A stretch of 64,000 nucleotides of DNA, taken from assembly GCA_040954595.2 (NCBI GenBank), contig CM082584.2, positions 2,356,001 to 2,420,000 of the forward strand, in the 5' to 3' direction. This stretch comes from Balanoglossus misakiensis. Its lineage: Eukaryota > Hemichordata. Position 1 is the stretch's first letter; each line of letters opens with the position of its first letter. The position numbers were made by a program, and so were the translations under genes. Below, piece after piece: positions 36,301 to 47,254 of this stretch. Below the pieces are notes generated by a model, which saw nothing but the letters and a program-made list of their open reading frames with translations, did not search any database and was not told where the DNA came from.

Positions 36301-38366
36301 GGCACTGTCATCTGACAAAACACTCCTGTTATCGGATCTTGAACATTTCCTCTTTTGCTTCTGTGGTTTTGATGACGTGGAACTGGAAGGAGCAGCCTGA
36401 CTGCAATCTACACGGAAAATCTCCTCTTTAAAGCTGGCCCCTGCATCATCATTCCGGGACTTGTTTTTATTAAGTTTCCGGAACCTCTGTCGCACTCTAT
36501 CAATTTCTTTCTTAAGAAATTTCGAATCATGGATAGTAGACTGAAGAATTGGATTTAATGAATGCAAAAAATGCATCAAATGCACACTGGTGAGCTTCTC
36601 GGACTGAAAAAACTCGGACAGTTCCAGCACTAAACCATTTGTCATGTGGCATTCCCTTGCTGAGGATGGTAACTCACTAAAGTCGTGCACATGCTTTCGC
36701 TGAAGGCCTACTCTTGCTGAAAACTTGCCTATGTAATTGACGTCGACTGCTATCTGATCGTAAAATTCCTTTCTTGTCTCATCTGACTGACTCAGTGCCC
36801 TATCTACAGCATCCCTGATGTGATACTGAAAGCGGTGACGAGGGTAGTGCGGAAACAGCATACTGAGCCATGTACATGCTTTCTCCCAGGAAGAAGCAGA
36901 TTCTGTCATCAGGAGATAAACTTGCAGAAGGAGCCTATTGGTAAGAGGCAACTCTGGAAGTTTATGACGCCTACCTCTACCCCTAGCTAGGAATGTAGCC
37001 CTTAGACTATGCATTGTGTCATTAACTGAAATGGAATAAAAAAAATATTTAATACTATGTCACTTCCTAGGAATAAGTACTTAACAGTAACACTTATTCA
37101 TCTACCACACCAGGTCTTGAACTTACCACATGAAAACGCGTTTGCATTCATTAAATCCAAATCTTGAGTCAACCATCCATGATTCAAAATTTCTTAAGAA
37201 AGAAATTGATACTTTGATTGAGTGCGACAGAGGTTCCGGAAACTTAATAAAAACAAGTCTCGGAATGATGATGCAGGGGCCAGCTTTAAAGAGGAGATTT
37301 TCAGTCAGGCTGCTCCTTCCAATTCCACGTCATCAAAACCACAGAAGCAAAAGAGGAAATGTTCCAGATCCGATAACAGGAGTGTTTTGTCAGATGACAG
37401 TGCCACTGAAACACTTAAGATTCAAATTTCTGCCCTGACAGAACTTGTCACCGAAAAGCAGAAAGAAGTTCACAAGCTGTCAAAATGCATTGAAGGGAAG
37501 ACCAAAGTAATTCAAAACATAGAGACAAAACAGTCAGTTCTGAAAGAAAGAACTGTTGCTAAGGAGAAAATGGTGAGAAACATCCAAAAAGAGCTTAGAA
37601 AAGTGAAAGGCACAGTGAACTATAAAAGAAACTTGAGAAAGCTGAAGAAGTTAGAGGGACAGGAAAAGGAGATCGAAACACAAAAAGACAAAAAATGTCG
37701 AAGTTAAAATACCAAAGACAATTAATCCAAAATTTTAAAAATACAGAGAAAATTTATTTTAATGTTCCAAGTTTTCACGTTTTTTGTGTTATCAAATATT
37801 GACCCTTTTTTGTTAATGCTGTGGAAAATTCGTTCGCTGATGCAAGTTAGCAAAAGTTTAGTAATCAACGGTCCCCCTGATAATGAGTGACTGTGGTCAA
37901 TCAACACTGGACGCCATCTTAGAGTCTAGACTGGAAATATATATCCGATGAAATAAATATGTTTTCTTACAATGCATATGTTGAAATGTTCCCGAAAAAT
38001 AGTTTACGATCGTTTTATTCTACGTCTTAGCATCATTCATATTTTTTTTCGGGTCGATATTCAAATCAGTAGTGTATTTTCGCTTGCCGAAACTCGAGAC
38101 CGCTCAGCTGAAATCGGCCGTTCATTTGAGCTATCAATCCTGTGTAACACAGTAAAGTACCAGATGAACACTCACACGCGTACGATCATTTTATCTGAGT
38201 CTTTGTAAATCTGAATTCATGACAGCAAAATAAGATTGGATAGCTTTAAAATGTTTTATTTCATAACATACTCACTTATTTCAGAATATAGTGTCATTAT
38301 CTCGTCCAATTTTGAAGATGACACAGAACAGCGAACGGGTTCAAACGAATCGCCCATTGCCGCCAT
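33391..38366 (-). CDS. Element 2 transposase candidate, two exons, 1241 aa
   Basis: Exon 1 is 38366-38276 (MAAMGDSFEPVRCSVSSSKL onward) and exon 2 is 37025-33391. The GTGAGT donor and TTTCAG acceptor join in phase 1. The protein has an N-terminal region (1-190), a Ser/Lys-rich linker, a long coiled coil (about 280-425), then a likely RNase-H-like core. In the core, D525 lies in LHSDGTSRDQKKIIG, D602 in MGDRSSVNKAF, and CNAHFLLGL follows; the last acidic residue is not certain. A Lys/Glu-rich helix and Cys motif come next, with an acidic stretch near 1115-1140. The C-terminal module (GVPVAVAYDQGYFIGEVVEA, then FKWP) resembles Tudor/SH3-like folds seen in other mobile-element proteins. The frame is intact. 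AATAAA follows on the minus strand at 33326-33321. Transposase function is inferred from the element ends and the D motifs. Confidence 0.78.
37138..37695 (+). repeat. Inverted partial copy of exon 2 inside the element 2 intron
   Basis: This plus-strand segment encodes LHSLNPNLESTIHDSKFLKK, then a frameshift, then RQRFRKLNKNKSRNDD through KKLEGQEKEIETQKD. It is a near-identical copy of exon 2 codons 150-333 (36567-36016 on the minus strand), lacking 12 nt (RVDC) and carrying a few substitutions. It lies in the intron (37026-38275) in opposite orientation, so the unspliced transcript contains about 550-bp self-complementary arms separated by about 570 nt. Confidence 0.93.
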
Positions 38367-38989
38367 TTTCTGCTAACACGGATCTTACACGATTCGCGCA
38401 TACATAGCACCCTATTCAATAGTGGCGCTCCGTGATGATCGCGGGTAGTGAAAAACGAAGTTCATTTTCGAAAAAATTACTAAATGAGCTTTTGAAATAT
38501 ATTTTTTTCGATCGAAAATGGTAAAGTTTGCGAGATTTGCGGACACTTTAAAGTTTTTGAATCAAATTTTCGCCAGGAAGTCGGTACAGTTAACAAGAAA
38601 AAAATGCACGAATCAACAGCTCTGAATTCAGAGATTATTTTAATGACAGTTAAAAGGCCCTTTGCCTTTCCAACAAGGAGCGCAAGAGGGCGATGCACGA
38701 CGTACTTGAAATTCATGATTTGAGAAGCGCGTTCAGAGCGGCCGTCACTGCCGAGATCGCGTGTGACTACACGCGTTTATGCACGTTTTTCACAAATTTT
38801 TTATAATTTCACATAAAAACCACTTATATCACCAGAAAGCTGAAATAATTTACTTTCATATAGTGCTAATTTTGTGAACATTTTCAAAACTACTGACAAG
38901 TTACAACTGTTTAAAAATTGTCATTTTTTAAATTTTTTCATCAATGGATACATTGTACACCTCTGTGCATGCAGTGCTTGGGATACCTA

Positions 38990-38996
38990 ATATAAT
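38990..38996 (+). repeat. Target-site duplication of element 2, right
   Basis: ATATAAT directly after the right end TTGGGATACCTA. Confidence 0.8.
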
Positions 38997-39038
38997 CATC
39001 TCTGATCAGACTAGATTGCATGTATAGCTCAACAGAAT

Positions 39039-39191
39039 AATATTGAAGGTCAGAATGCTTTTGATGAGGAAACAAAACACCAACTGCGAGAATATATCTT
39101 CTTCAGAAAATACCATCATTGTTATGTTAGTCAAGATACTTTGCAACTGGTGTATTGTTCTCTCATCAAAAGCATTCTGACCTTCAATATT
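39039..39191. repeat. Short foldback, about 50-bp arms
   Basis: AATATTGAAGGTCAGAATGC at 39039 is repeated as its reverse complement ending at 39191. Pairing continues through TTTTGATGAG and, less perfectly, through the ACACCAACTGC region. It abuts the MITE that begins at 39191. Confidence 0.8.
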
Positions 39192-39397
39192 ACTGTAAAA
39201 CGGATTATTTTCGTGACAGGAAATGTTCGCGATATTAAAAGAGGCAACTGTTATGCGAGGATTAATTTTCATGTTCTTGTATTTCATTGCATCTTTATCT
39301 CCGAAAAACATTTTACGCAACTTTTTCTTTTCACATGTTGTTGGCTCTCGCCTATTTCGCAAAAATTAATTGCTTGCGAAAATAACCCGTTTTACAC
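39191..39397. mobile_element. MITE, TACTGTAAAAC family, copy 2
   Basis: It starts TACTGTAAAACGG and ends near CCCGTTTTACA. Interior words such as TTATGCGAGGATTAATTTTC match the copy at 6711-6922. It is noncoding. Confidence 0.7.
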
Positions 39398-39506
39398 ACA
39401 GGTGCAAGCTTTCTCTTATGTGAGTATGGCAGAGAAAGTTTTGGCTGCTGTCAAAATTTTCTGACAAAGACATCCAGAAGGATTATGAAACTGAAAATGT
39501 TGATAA

Positions 39507-40529
39507 TACAGTGAAACCTGTCAATTAATACAGACATCTCTCTAATCAGGACACCTCTCTATTAAGGAAAGATTGTTCAAGACAAGAGTAATGGTTTGAA
39601 TAGAATATTACATGCACATTTCTGTTAAAGGGACAAAGTCTCTCTCTCGCTGCCCTTTTTAGGTCCCATTGGTATAGGCCTATATACCATGGGACCTTAT
39701 GGGATTGGTTGCGTCTGTATGTATGTATGTATGGATGGATGGATGTATGGATGTATGTCCGTCCACATCAAAAACTTGAAAACCACTGTGTGTATCACCT
39801 TGATATTTGGTGTGCACATGCAGGCTGGGCTGTAGATGGGAGTTTGTTCAAATGAAGTTGTCGTTGCCAAAAATATGCAAATTAGCTGGAAAAATGTGAA
39901 CTTAGTCAAAACTCAGTAACTCAAGAACTACTGGTCAGATTGCTTTGCGAAGTGGTGTGTATTTACTTTATTGAGTTGTTTATATACACAGGAAATTCCT
40001 GAATGATTACATAACTGGCTAAGTTTTAAAGAGGCCAGCTGTTCTATTTAGTGTGTGTGTCTGTCAGTATATCGCCATTTACTCCGGTGTAGACTTTTTC
40101 TTGTGTATTCCCTCAATGGGACCACTGTGTCCTTGACGCGATTTTTTCCATTATGTTTGATACAAGAGACATTTTATATTAATGTACATGTGTATATGTA
40201 GTTAATGAACGTTCAACCATACACAATTTCCATCCCACTTGAATGATATGAGCATAAAAACTCGCATAAAATGAATAAATGATAGAGACCGATTATTGGC
40301 GTGTGTTTTTTATCACTCTGGTGGCTACAAGCAGGGTTGAAGTTGTGTGTGGTGAAACATTGATTCACTATATATCCACATGTAGAATAACAGAAATGGT
40401 GCCCTGTAACAAACCTAATTCATGGAAAAGGGGCAGCGAGGGAGAGAATTTGTCCCTTTAAGGACACCTCTCTATTAAGGACACATTTTGTGGTCCCAGA
40501 GGTGTCCTTCCTAGGCAGGTTTCAATGTA
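39507..40529. mobile_element. Tigger-like MITE split by a dispersed repeat
   Basis: The ends TACAGTGAAACCTG (39507) and GGCAGGTTTCAATGTA (40514-40529) are inverted. Both halves contain GGACACCTCTCTATTAAGG. Between them, about 39655-40150 matches dispersed repeat family A (the 42650-42815 end) and the 16030-16265 repeat, which appear to have inserted. A short GTAT-type microsatellite lies at 39715-39760. Confidence 0.65.
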
Positions 40530-40930
40530 CTTCACATCTCAGTTGTACTCCACTGTCTGTATGGAATCATTTCCTGGTTGACATGGTGAACTTTACAAAA
40601 ACAGATAAACCACCAAAAAAGTCAGGGCCATATGTAGAGAATGATCTTGAAACTCAGAATTTTACCATAATTACCTTGAATATCGTAAACTCTTCATATC
40701 GTCAAATAACTGCAATGCAGTACTCAGACCTTCAGAAATCATACCATATTTCTCACCTGCTCCTGACAACAATCTGAAATACAACAACAATCATTTAACA
40801 AAAGGTATATGTAAACAATGTCTACTCTGATTGTAGACAGATTTGATTAAACATTTTATGAAACATTTAAAGGTAGGAACCTCTAATAAAAGCAAGTGAG
40901 TCAAAAGTCAAAAAGAGCGACTTTGTCCCT

Positions 40931-41023
40931 TTAACCCTTTCACCCCAAGTTCCTTCTATACAGGTCAAACCTTTTCATAGAAAACAATGGGTTTTGACTG
41001 AACCTTGGTTGTGAAAGGGTTAA
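40931..41023. mobile_element. 93-bp palindromic MITE with TTAA ends
   Basis: TTAACCCTTTCACC at 40931 pairs with GTGAAAGGGTTAA ending at 41023. The centre carries CATAGAAAACAATGGGTTTT. Related centres lie at 14348-14394 and 32100-32160, so this is a family of tiny foldback elements. Confidence 0.75.
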
Positions 41024-41960
41024 TGGGCTTCCATAATTAGTGTTCTTTAAAATTAGAGGGTGGTACTTAGGGGTTATTACACTAAATTTGGTGAGAACAA
41101 TAGAAAGTGGCAAATTCAGGCTCTGCATGTAAGATACTAATGACAATTAGCCTTCTGCTTTAGAATCATCACCATTAAGCTATATTGATTGTATCCGCAT
41201 CAGTTTATCATCTTTTGCTAATGCATAACACGACTGTTGTGTACTCTTTGAATGGAGGCTGATTAAATCGGTGTGACACCCATTTAAAATAACACTAAAT
41301 AACACAAAACTACAATGTGTGCGCGCAAATATTTTGTCACAGTTGCGTGACATGCGCACACAAAAAATCCATTGAAAGATAACAGCGGGCGAGGCTATCT
41401 GGGGCGCCTTGTCAAGGTTGGCCGGTCAGGCGCCCTGTACACATGTACGCGTACGCGCGCTTGTATGCTGTAGCAGGACGCACAATGATGTACGTGCGGT
41501 AACCTAGGCCACAAACTTGACACGTGTCGGGCTATAATTTATGCACACAGAAGCCATTAGATATAACAAAGCAAGTAGGGCTTCTGGGTCATTTTCCTTG
41601 ATGATATAACACAAGAATTCCATACCTTGTCTGTACTTAATACGTATCGGGGGGGGGGGGGGGGGGGACCACTGTACACAGTCTCTTTCATGATGTTTAT
41701 GTACTTTATTCGCTACATTCTAAATGATATTTTTTGTGTTGGGCCATCTAGACATAAAGGGAGAACTCATTCAAGTATGTTTATCTGAAAGCCTGCTTGT
41801 CTATCGCTATTTTGTTGCACGTAATTCAAATACAATTTCACGAAAAAAAAATTGGCTCTTTGCGTGCACTGCGCGTAAAAAATAAAATATCAAACGCAAG
41901 CCCAGTAGAAATTCCAAATTACCTATGATATGATTTCATAATAATTCTAAAGAAGCCAAT
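41024..41960. other. No gene seen; long G tract
   Basis: A run of about 20 G lies at 41649-41668. No exon is supported. Confidence 0.35.
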
Positions 41961-42815
41961 CCCATTAACTTACAACTAAAATTTATAGAAATCAGCCATA
42001 CAGTGTACACTTTCTGAGAAATATAATTTTTTATCAAAATTGGTAAATATACCCCCAAAATACAAGACATTGCCCCCACAAAACATTGACACTTTCATCA
42101 TAGGTTTTGTAAATCATCATGACAACTCACCATGGAACCTTCAAATCAAATTTCAAAGCAATGGGGTAGAGGGTTCTGAGAAAGAGTTTTGACCAAAAAT
42201 GGCAAAATTCACCCCAAAAATATACTATTGAATTCTACAAATTGATTTGACAAACACACATCTCTATGCCTACCAAATTTCAAAGCAATCTGACAAATGG
42301 TTTTACAGAAAAAAATTGATCAAAAAGGCAAAATTTGCACCAAAATTATAAATTTGCAAATTTTGCAGCAAATTTAAACAAAACTTTGATAACTCACATC
42401 ACCTATATGAAGCCCCATACTAAATTTCAAAGAAGTCAGGTCATCAATTCCAGAAAAGTAGATTTTTTACCAAAAATGTGGAAAAAGACAAAAAAATACA
42501 TAAATTATAGAAAATTCAAACTATTAGTTCAAAACATACACAACTGTGTGAGGTTAATATAAGGTACATGCATACCAATTTTCAAATCAATATGACCAGT
42601 GGTTGTTGAGTTTCTGAGTTTTGGCCAAATTTACGTTTTTCCCAACAACTTCATTTGAACAAACTCCCATCTACAGCCCTGCCTGCATCTGCACACCAAA
42701 TATCGAGGTTATATGCTCAGCGGTTTTCAAGTTTTTGATGTGAACGGACATACATCCATACAGACGCAACCGATCTCATGAGGTACCACCAGTATATACA
42801 AATGGGACCTAAAGA
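41960..42815 (-). repeat. Dispersed repeat family A, copy 2
   Basis: It contains AATTTCAAAGCAATCTGACA and GACCAAAAATGGCAAAATTC as at 2985-3620. It ends with GGGCTGTAGATGGGAGTTTG and GTTTTTGATGTGAACGGACA (reverse-complement reading), which recur at 39760-39860. The small open frame through it is chance. Confidence 0.65.
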
Positions 42816-42861
42816 TATTTCGGTGCAACTTGTAGACTGCATCATATATATATATTGTGTT

Positions 42862-42912
42862 GTCGCCCAAATTGTGTGTGTGTGTGTGTGTGTGTGAGGG
42901 GGGGGGGGGGTT
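42862..42912. repeat. GT microsatellite followed by G tract
   Basis: A (GT)n of about 24 bp at 42873-42896 is followed by 12 or more G. It directly follows the membrane exon on the minus strand and is read through by that frame. Confidence 0.8.
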
Positions 42913-45900
42913 CCCAATGTGCCCTTCCTATGATATCTGCAATAATTGTAGCCTAGATGGGATGATTGATCAAGCCCATAAGCGATCAACCAGCCCACCA
43001 AAGCTACAATTATTGCACCTATTCCTATGATAGCTGGATCCATAGGGTAAACTGTACAAAACAAATAAGTGTCAGTATAAAATGTGGTAACTTTTGGCGT
43101 TTGTTTCTTCCCACTGAATTTCGACATCGCAAAGTGATTTCAGATGTCAGTTTATATTTATAATAACATTACTGCCACTAAGAAATATGAATGAAGTTGC
43201 ACAGTTTATATAAACATTACACCACTGGCAACTGTGCTATATCATGCCACTTTTATGACCCCTTTTGACCTCTACATCCTGGCTTTTTGTCGGTGTGAGT
43301 ATACAATTTCGAGTTTACCAACCACGCTATTAAATCAATGCATTTTTTCTCATCCTTGAACAAAACTGTTAAACATTGCCTGTGTTAGAAAGATTAGCTG
43401 TTGTATTTAACATTGAATGATGAATGATGTCAAACCAACAAATCACCAGGATGTAAGGTCACACAGGGGTCATGAAAGAGGCCTGTAAGATACTCTTGTT
43501 CTCTGCCCACTTTCTAACCCTGCTGTCACTACCAGCAGCAGGAATGGGACAGGGGACCAGGCTATATCTATAGGACTGTTTGCTAACATTAAGTGTGTTT
43601 ACTTGAGTAAGTTGGGTACTATAAAAAGAATTGTCACCATTACTGTAGGGGGAGACATGAGTCTACCTGGTTGATTTATATTTTACATAATGTGCTTAGA
43701 TTAATAGAAATAATTTATGCATAGTTACTTAGGAACACTTCCATAACTAGTCTGCATTTTGCCTCTGCCAAATAGTAAAGAAAAAACATCAGAGAATAGG
43801 CAGAATAGAAACTAAACTGCACTCTCCTAAATATAAAATGGTTTACCCCTAAGTCTAATGTGATGCATAGTGTGATTCAATTTGTGTCAATAAAATTGCA
43901 ACCACATCAGTGTTCAGTGAAAACAGTATGTGACATACTTTTCCACCTGACCAAATCTATTAGAAACACATTTTTTAAAGAAATTGTTTTAAAGGGGCAG
44001 CTGCTATGACATTTGGGATTAATAGAATCTCACACTCCCAAGGACCTGGGATCGTATTTCTCACACGAGTTGGGGATTTTCTGTCACACACGAGCCGCAG
44101 GCGAGTGTGGGACAAAATATCCCTGACGAGTGTGAGAAATACGATCCCAGGTCCTTGGTGTGTGAGATTATTTTTCTCACACGGTCACAAATTAGCCAAA
44201 TTCGTTAAACCATTGAATAAATGACCCTGGAACTGTCGTCTGGGGGCATGTTATAGTTCTGTGCCTGTAATACACATCACGCCATTGGATAACATTTAGT
44301 GCGCGAAGAGAAAGAACTCTTTGTCAACCAATCAGCGCTCGCGTCATATACAGCTTTCGATTCAGTGAGAGTGTGAGAATAATAGAATCTCACACTCCCA
44401 AGGACTAGACTGTCGACAGTCCCTCGCGCCTAATGTGTATCGATTCGGCGTTTCGTGCGAGGGCCGTAAGGCCCGTATCTTTTGTGGGCCTAAGGCCCGA
44501 TTCGGCGTTTCGTGGTGCGATGGCCGTAAGGCCCGAGGGCGTGGCCCGAGGGACTGTTATACCTTGTTTCGCCCTCACACGGGCACTGTGGGAAAATGCC
44601 CCTGTAAAATGATTGACAGTTAATATACGTCATAAACTCATTGACCAACGGCAAAGATGTTTTTGTTGCGTCGCCAACGGGCAGTGGGAAATTTGGCTTA
44701 TGAAATCGCACCTTTTCTCTTGGACAGAATCGGCGAATTTACCGAGGAACCGTCATCGATAGTTTTAGTTGTTTCGATAGTTTCGCCGCTGATTTACGCC
44801 CCCTTATGCAAATTTTACTACGTCATTTTCTGCATGCATAATTAATATCAAGGCAAGGCTTACAAGCTATAACAGTCCCTCGGGCCTCACGGCCCTCGCA
44901 CCACGAAACACCGAATCGGGCCTTCGGCCCTCGCACGAAACGCCGTATCGATACACATTAGGCGCGAGGGACTGTCGACAGTCTACCAAGGACCTGAGAT
45001 CGTATTTCTCACACTCGTCGGGGATATCCTATCCCACACTCCCAGCGGCCAGCAGTGTGAGAAATTAAATACAGTAAAACCTGTCTGAACCGAACACTGA
45101 AGGCACTGAAGAAATTGTTCAGTTTACAGACATTTCCAGTTTGTAAAGGTTCTTTTAACATGTGATTCTATGTCGAAGGTACTGAAAAGGTGTTCAGTAT
45201 AGACAGGTTTCCAGATTAGACAGGGTTTGGTTTTGACAGGTTTTACTGAAGGTTGAAAATTAATTCTATGTGGCCACTTAAGATTCTTGTGCTACTCCCA
45301 ACAATATGTTGAAACCCACAATTGATGTATAAAATACCATCCACTAAATATTTAAATGTCACCAAAAACATTTTACTCTAAATAAATAAATATATTCTAT
45401 AAAAACATATTTTTAGACATGTTGCATATTTACGTAACAGTAGTAAAAAAATGTGAATGATAACATTACACATTCACGGGCTATGTTGACAAGTGAAGTA
45501 TAAATGGGTATATTAGCATGCTGTTTGGAGTAGAACAAGAAATTCCCATTGATACTCAGAACAAAAATATATGTACATCAATTAAAGCCAAAAGTTACAG
45601 CTAATGTCCCGTTAAGTGCATTGTAATTCAGAAAACTTCTGGAGCAGTGAATAAATCCTACTATTCCTAGTATATCAGAAGTTTTTTTCATTTTAAAAAT
45701 CAAGCTAGTTGCTTTAAAAAAAAATGAGACACTACTTTGTACAAAAGTTATGACAGCTTGCATTCACGCAGATTTGAGCCAGACATCTCAAAGCGTTAAC
45801 AAAAAAACATAGAGCATACTGTTTTTGCGAAGGTAATTTAAATTGCTTGTTACGTGATAGTAGTGAAAACAATGGTGACATTGAAGTAACCGAAATGTTC

Positions 45901-46340
45901 TCCTATATCAAGCTTTCAGAGATAATTAACAGAGAAATGTTTATTTCAAAAAGTGAATGTCTTATTTTTTAGCTTATACAGTCACAGTATGTAATAGAGG
46001 GACTGTGATATAGTGCACTGGTTTGGCTGTTGTTTCACTACAGATTTTTGTGGTGGGGGTCACGGGTGGGTCTATGATGGGGGAAACCAGCATAGAACCC
46101 CCCCCCCTCCACCCTCCCCCTAGCTGTGTTTCCATAGTAGTACTAAATGTGACATTATTATATGACTCAGAAGGTCACATAGCTCTGCGTACAGGTCTGT
46201 GTGTTCCCGGCTGTATGCAGAGCTAAAGGTCACACAGAGAAACCACACGACAGAGATCTCACCATCTCAAAAAGCTGACTCTGAAAAGCATGTAAAAGAA
46301 TTAAGACTGGCTTACCTGTAGGAGGACCTGTGTCACACAT
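42913..46340 (-). CDS. Possible small single-pass membrane protein, two exons
   Basis: A minus-strand ATG at 46340 reads MCDTGPPT to a GTAAGC donor at 46315. An acceptor ending TTGTACAG at 43052 joins in the matching phase to VYPMDPAIIGIGAIIVALVG, continuing WLIAYGLDQSSHLGYNYCRY. The hydrophobic stretch of about 20 residues is a convincing transmembrane helix. The C-terminal end is unclear: the frame runs on into a GT/G-tract microsatellite at about 42900, which may have replaced the natural end, or a further splice was missed. I do not recognise the protein. Only the phase match and the helix support it. Confidence 0.4.
43052..44020. other. No gene seen (intron of the possible membrane-protein gene)
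   Basis: No exon, terminal repeat or RNA gene is recognised here. Confidence 0.35.
44026..44169. mobile_element. Foldback MITE, AATCTCACAC family, copy 2
   Basis: AATCTCACACTCCCAAGGAC at the left pairs with the right end ending GTGTGAGATT. It is almost the inverse of copy 1 at 15803-15946. Confidence 0.82.
44386..45065. mobile_element. Foldback MITE copy 3, interrupted by a 580-bp element
   Basis: The left part (44386-44405) and right part (44986-45065) together resemble copy 2. The split lies exactly at CCAAGGAC, which is present on both sides of the insertion. Confidence 0.8.
44406..44985. mobile_element. 580-bp GC-rich element with long inverted ends and 8-bp duplication
   Basis: It begins TAGACTGTCGACAGTCCC and ends with the reverse complement. 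The inverted similarity extends roughly 140 bp inward through TCGTGCGAGGGCCG-like, internally repeated GC-rich segments. The 8-bp direct repeat CCAAGGAC (44398-44405 and 44986-44993) fits hAT, P or KDZ-type integration. No transposase frame is present. Confidence 0.88.
45070..45250. mobile_element. MITE with CAGTAAAACCTGTC ends
   Basis: TACAGTAAAACCTGTCTGAA at 45070 is mirrored by GACAGGTTTTACTG ending at 45248. A truncated relative starts at 14418 next to the retrotransposon tail. Confidence 0.75.
45250..46315. other. No gene seen
   Basis: AT-rich DNA with a C tract near 46100. Nothing supportable, except that the left side of the possible first exon of the membrane-protein gene adjoins it. 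Confidence 0.35.
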
Positions 46341-46649
46341 CTCTGCCCGCCAAGGTCTTGCCAACGACCCTGGCGATGTCTTTCATCTAGTCTTGCTCCA
46401 AGCGATGCTAATCACACTGGCGGCGCGTTGTACTGTTCCTTTCCTTTATCTACAGGCACAGCGACTGCCATAAAGCCAAGTCATCACCGGACTCATCATA
46501 TCTGATATACTTCCCTGGCCGGTCGGGGCAACACCGACGTCACGATAAAACGTCGTAGGTCCCGTGGCAACACCGTAGCTACACCCTAATGAGAGAGAAT
46601 GTCTAGTGATCTGAGTGACGGCAACTGATCCAGGATCTCAATCACTCAC

Positions 46650-46828
46650 CCGGCTCTGTCAGTGTCATGGCTCTCTCTCTCAACTACGGTGCGACCTGTG
46701 ATGACGACCACCTCGCAAAGTTCTGCCAAGCGCCGCCGCGTCCCATGTAGAAAGGTTGCGAAACCCTTTGAAAACACTGCCAAGAATGCTCCATTATCCG
46801 AAATATGTTCTTTCACTGACGTCTCCAC
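46650..46828 (-). CDS. Possible first exon, unknown protein
   Basis: A minus-strand ATG at 46828 opens METSVKEHISDNGAFLAVFS and runs 59 codons to a GTGAGT donor at 46649, in GC-richer sequence. Spliced to the acceptor before the next exon (about 46430), the frame would soon stop. It may therefore be a separate gene start or an upstream noncoding exon. It contains the motif CAACTACGGTGCGACC (reverse strand), which recurs at 58.2 kb. Confidence 0.3.
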
Positions 46829-47203
46829 TCATGAGAAATTTAAAAAAGGGGCGTAACACGCTGTTGTAAAAGATCAGCTGATTCGCGACCAAAACATTCA
46901 CGATTGACCCTTGACCTAGGATAGTCCTGTACCCTCGATCCAGCGCCAGCTAAGTTGGCGTTGTTAAAATAATTATTAGGTAAACAGCCATCACTATAAG
47001 CTATAGATGTAATTCAGTAAACCAAAATCTTTAAAAATATATGTTGTCAAGAACAATTTATAGACCAAGGCCATGGCCAGAGGTACATCCGAAAAATACC
47101 AACTGTACATGGTTATTCTTGTATAACCTTTGACCCCGATTTGTAAACAGTGCTGCATGTTTGAAGTATCGCTCTTAAAAATTGAGATTCACCTGATGCA
47201 GTG

Positions 47204-47209
47204 GTTTTA
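47204..47209 (+). repeat. Target-site duplication of element 3, left
   Basis: GTTTTA, repeated at 55450-55455. Confidence 0.85.
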
Positions 47210-47254
47210 TATGAAAGCCAGTTGGGGACATGTACATACGCAATAAATAAAAAA

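Larger units (their letters stand above)
32421..38989. mobile_element. Element 2: 6.57-kb DNA transposon with 7-bp target duplication
   Basis: The ends are TAGGTATCCCAA (32421-32432) and its reverse complement TTGGGATACCTA (38978-38989). They are flanked directly by the same heptamer ATATAAT at 32414-32420 and 38990-38996. The element holds one two-exon minus-strand gene and little else. AT-rich noncoding DNA of about 1 kb lies left of the gene. Short inverted ends with a 7-bp duplication do not match the 8 bp of hAT, the 2 bp of mariner or the TTAA of piggyBac; 6-7 bp is reported for Dada-type elements. I leave the superfamily open. Confidence 0.85.

Noticed and set aside
42860-42915. CRISPR-like or regulatory repeat
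   Set aside because: It is a simple GT microsatellite and G tract; no spaced direct repeats, and CRISPR is not expected in an animal genome.
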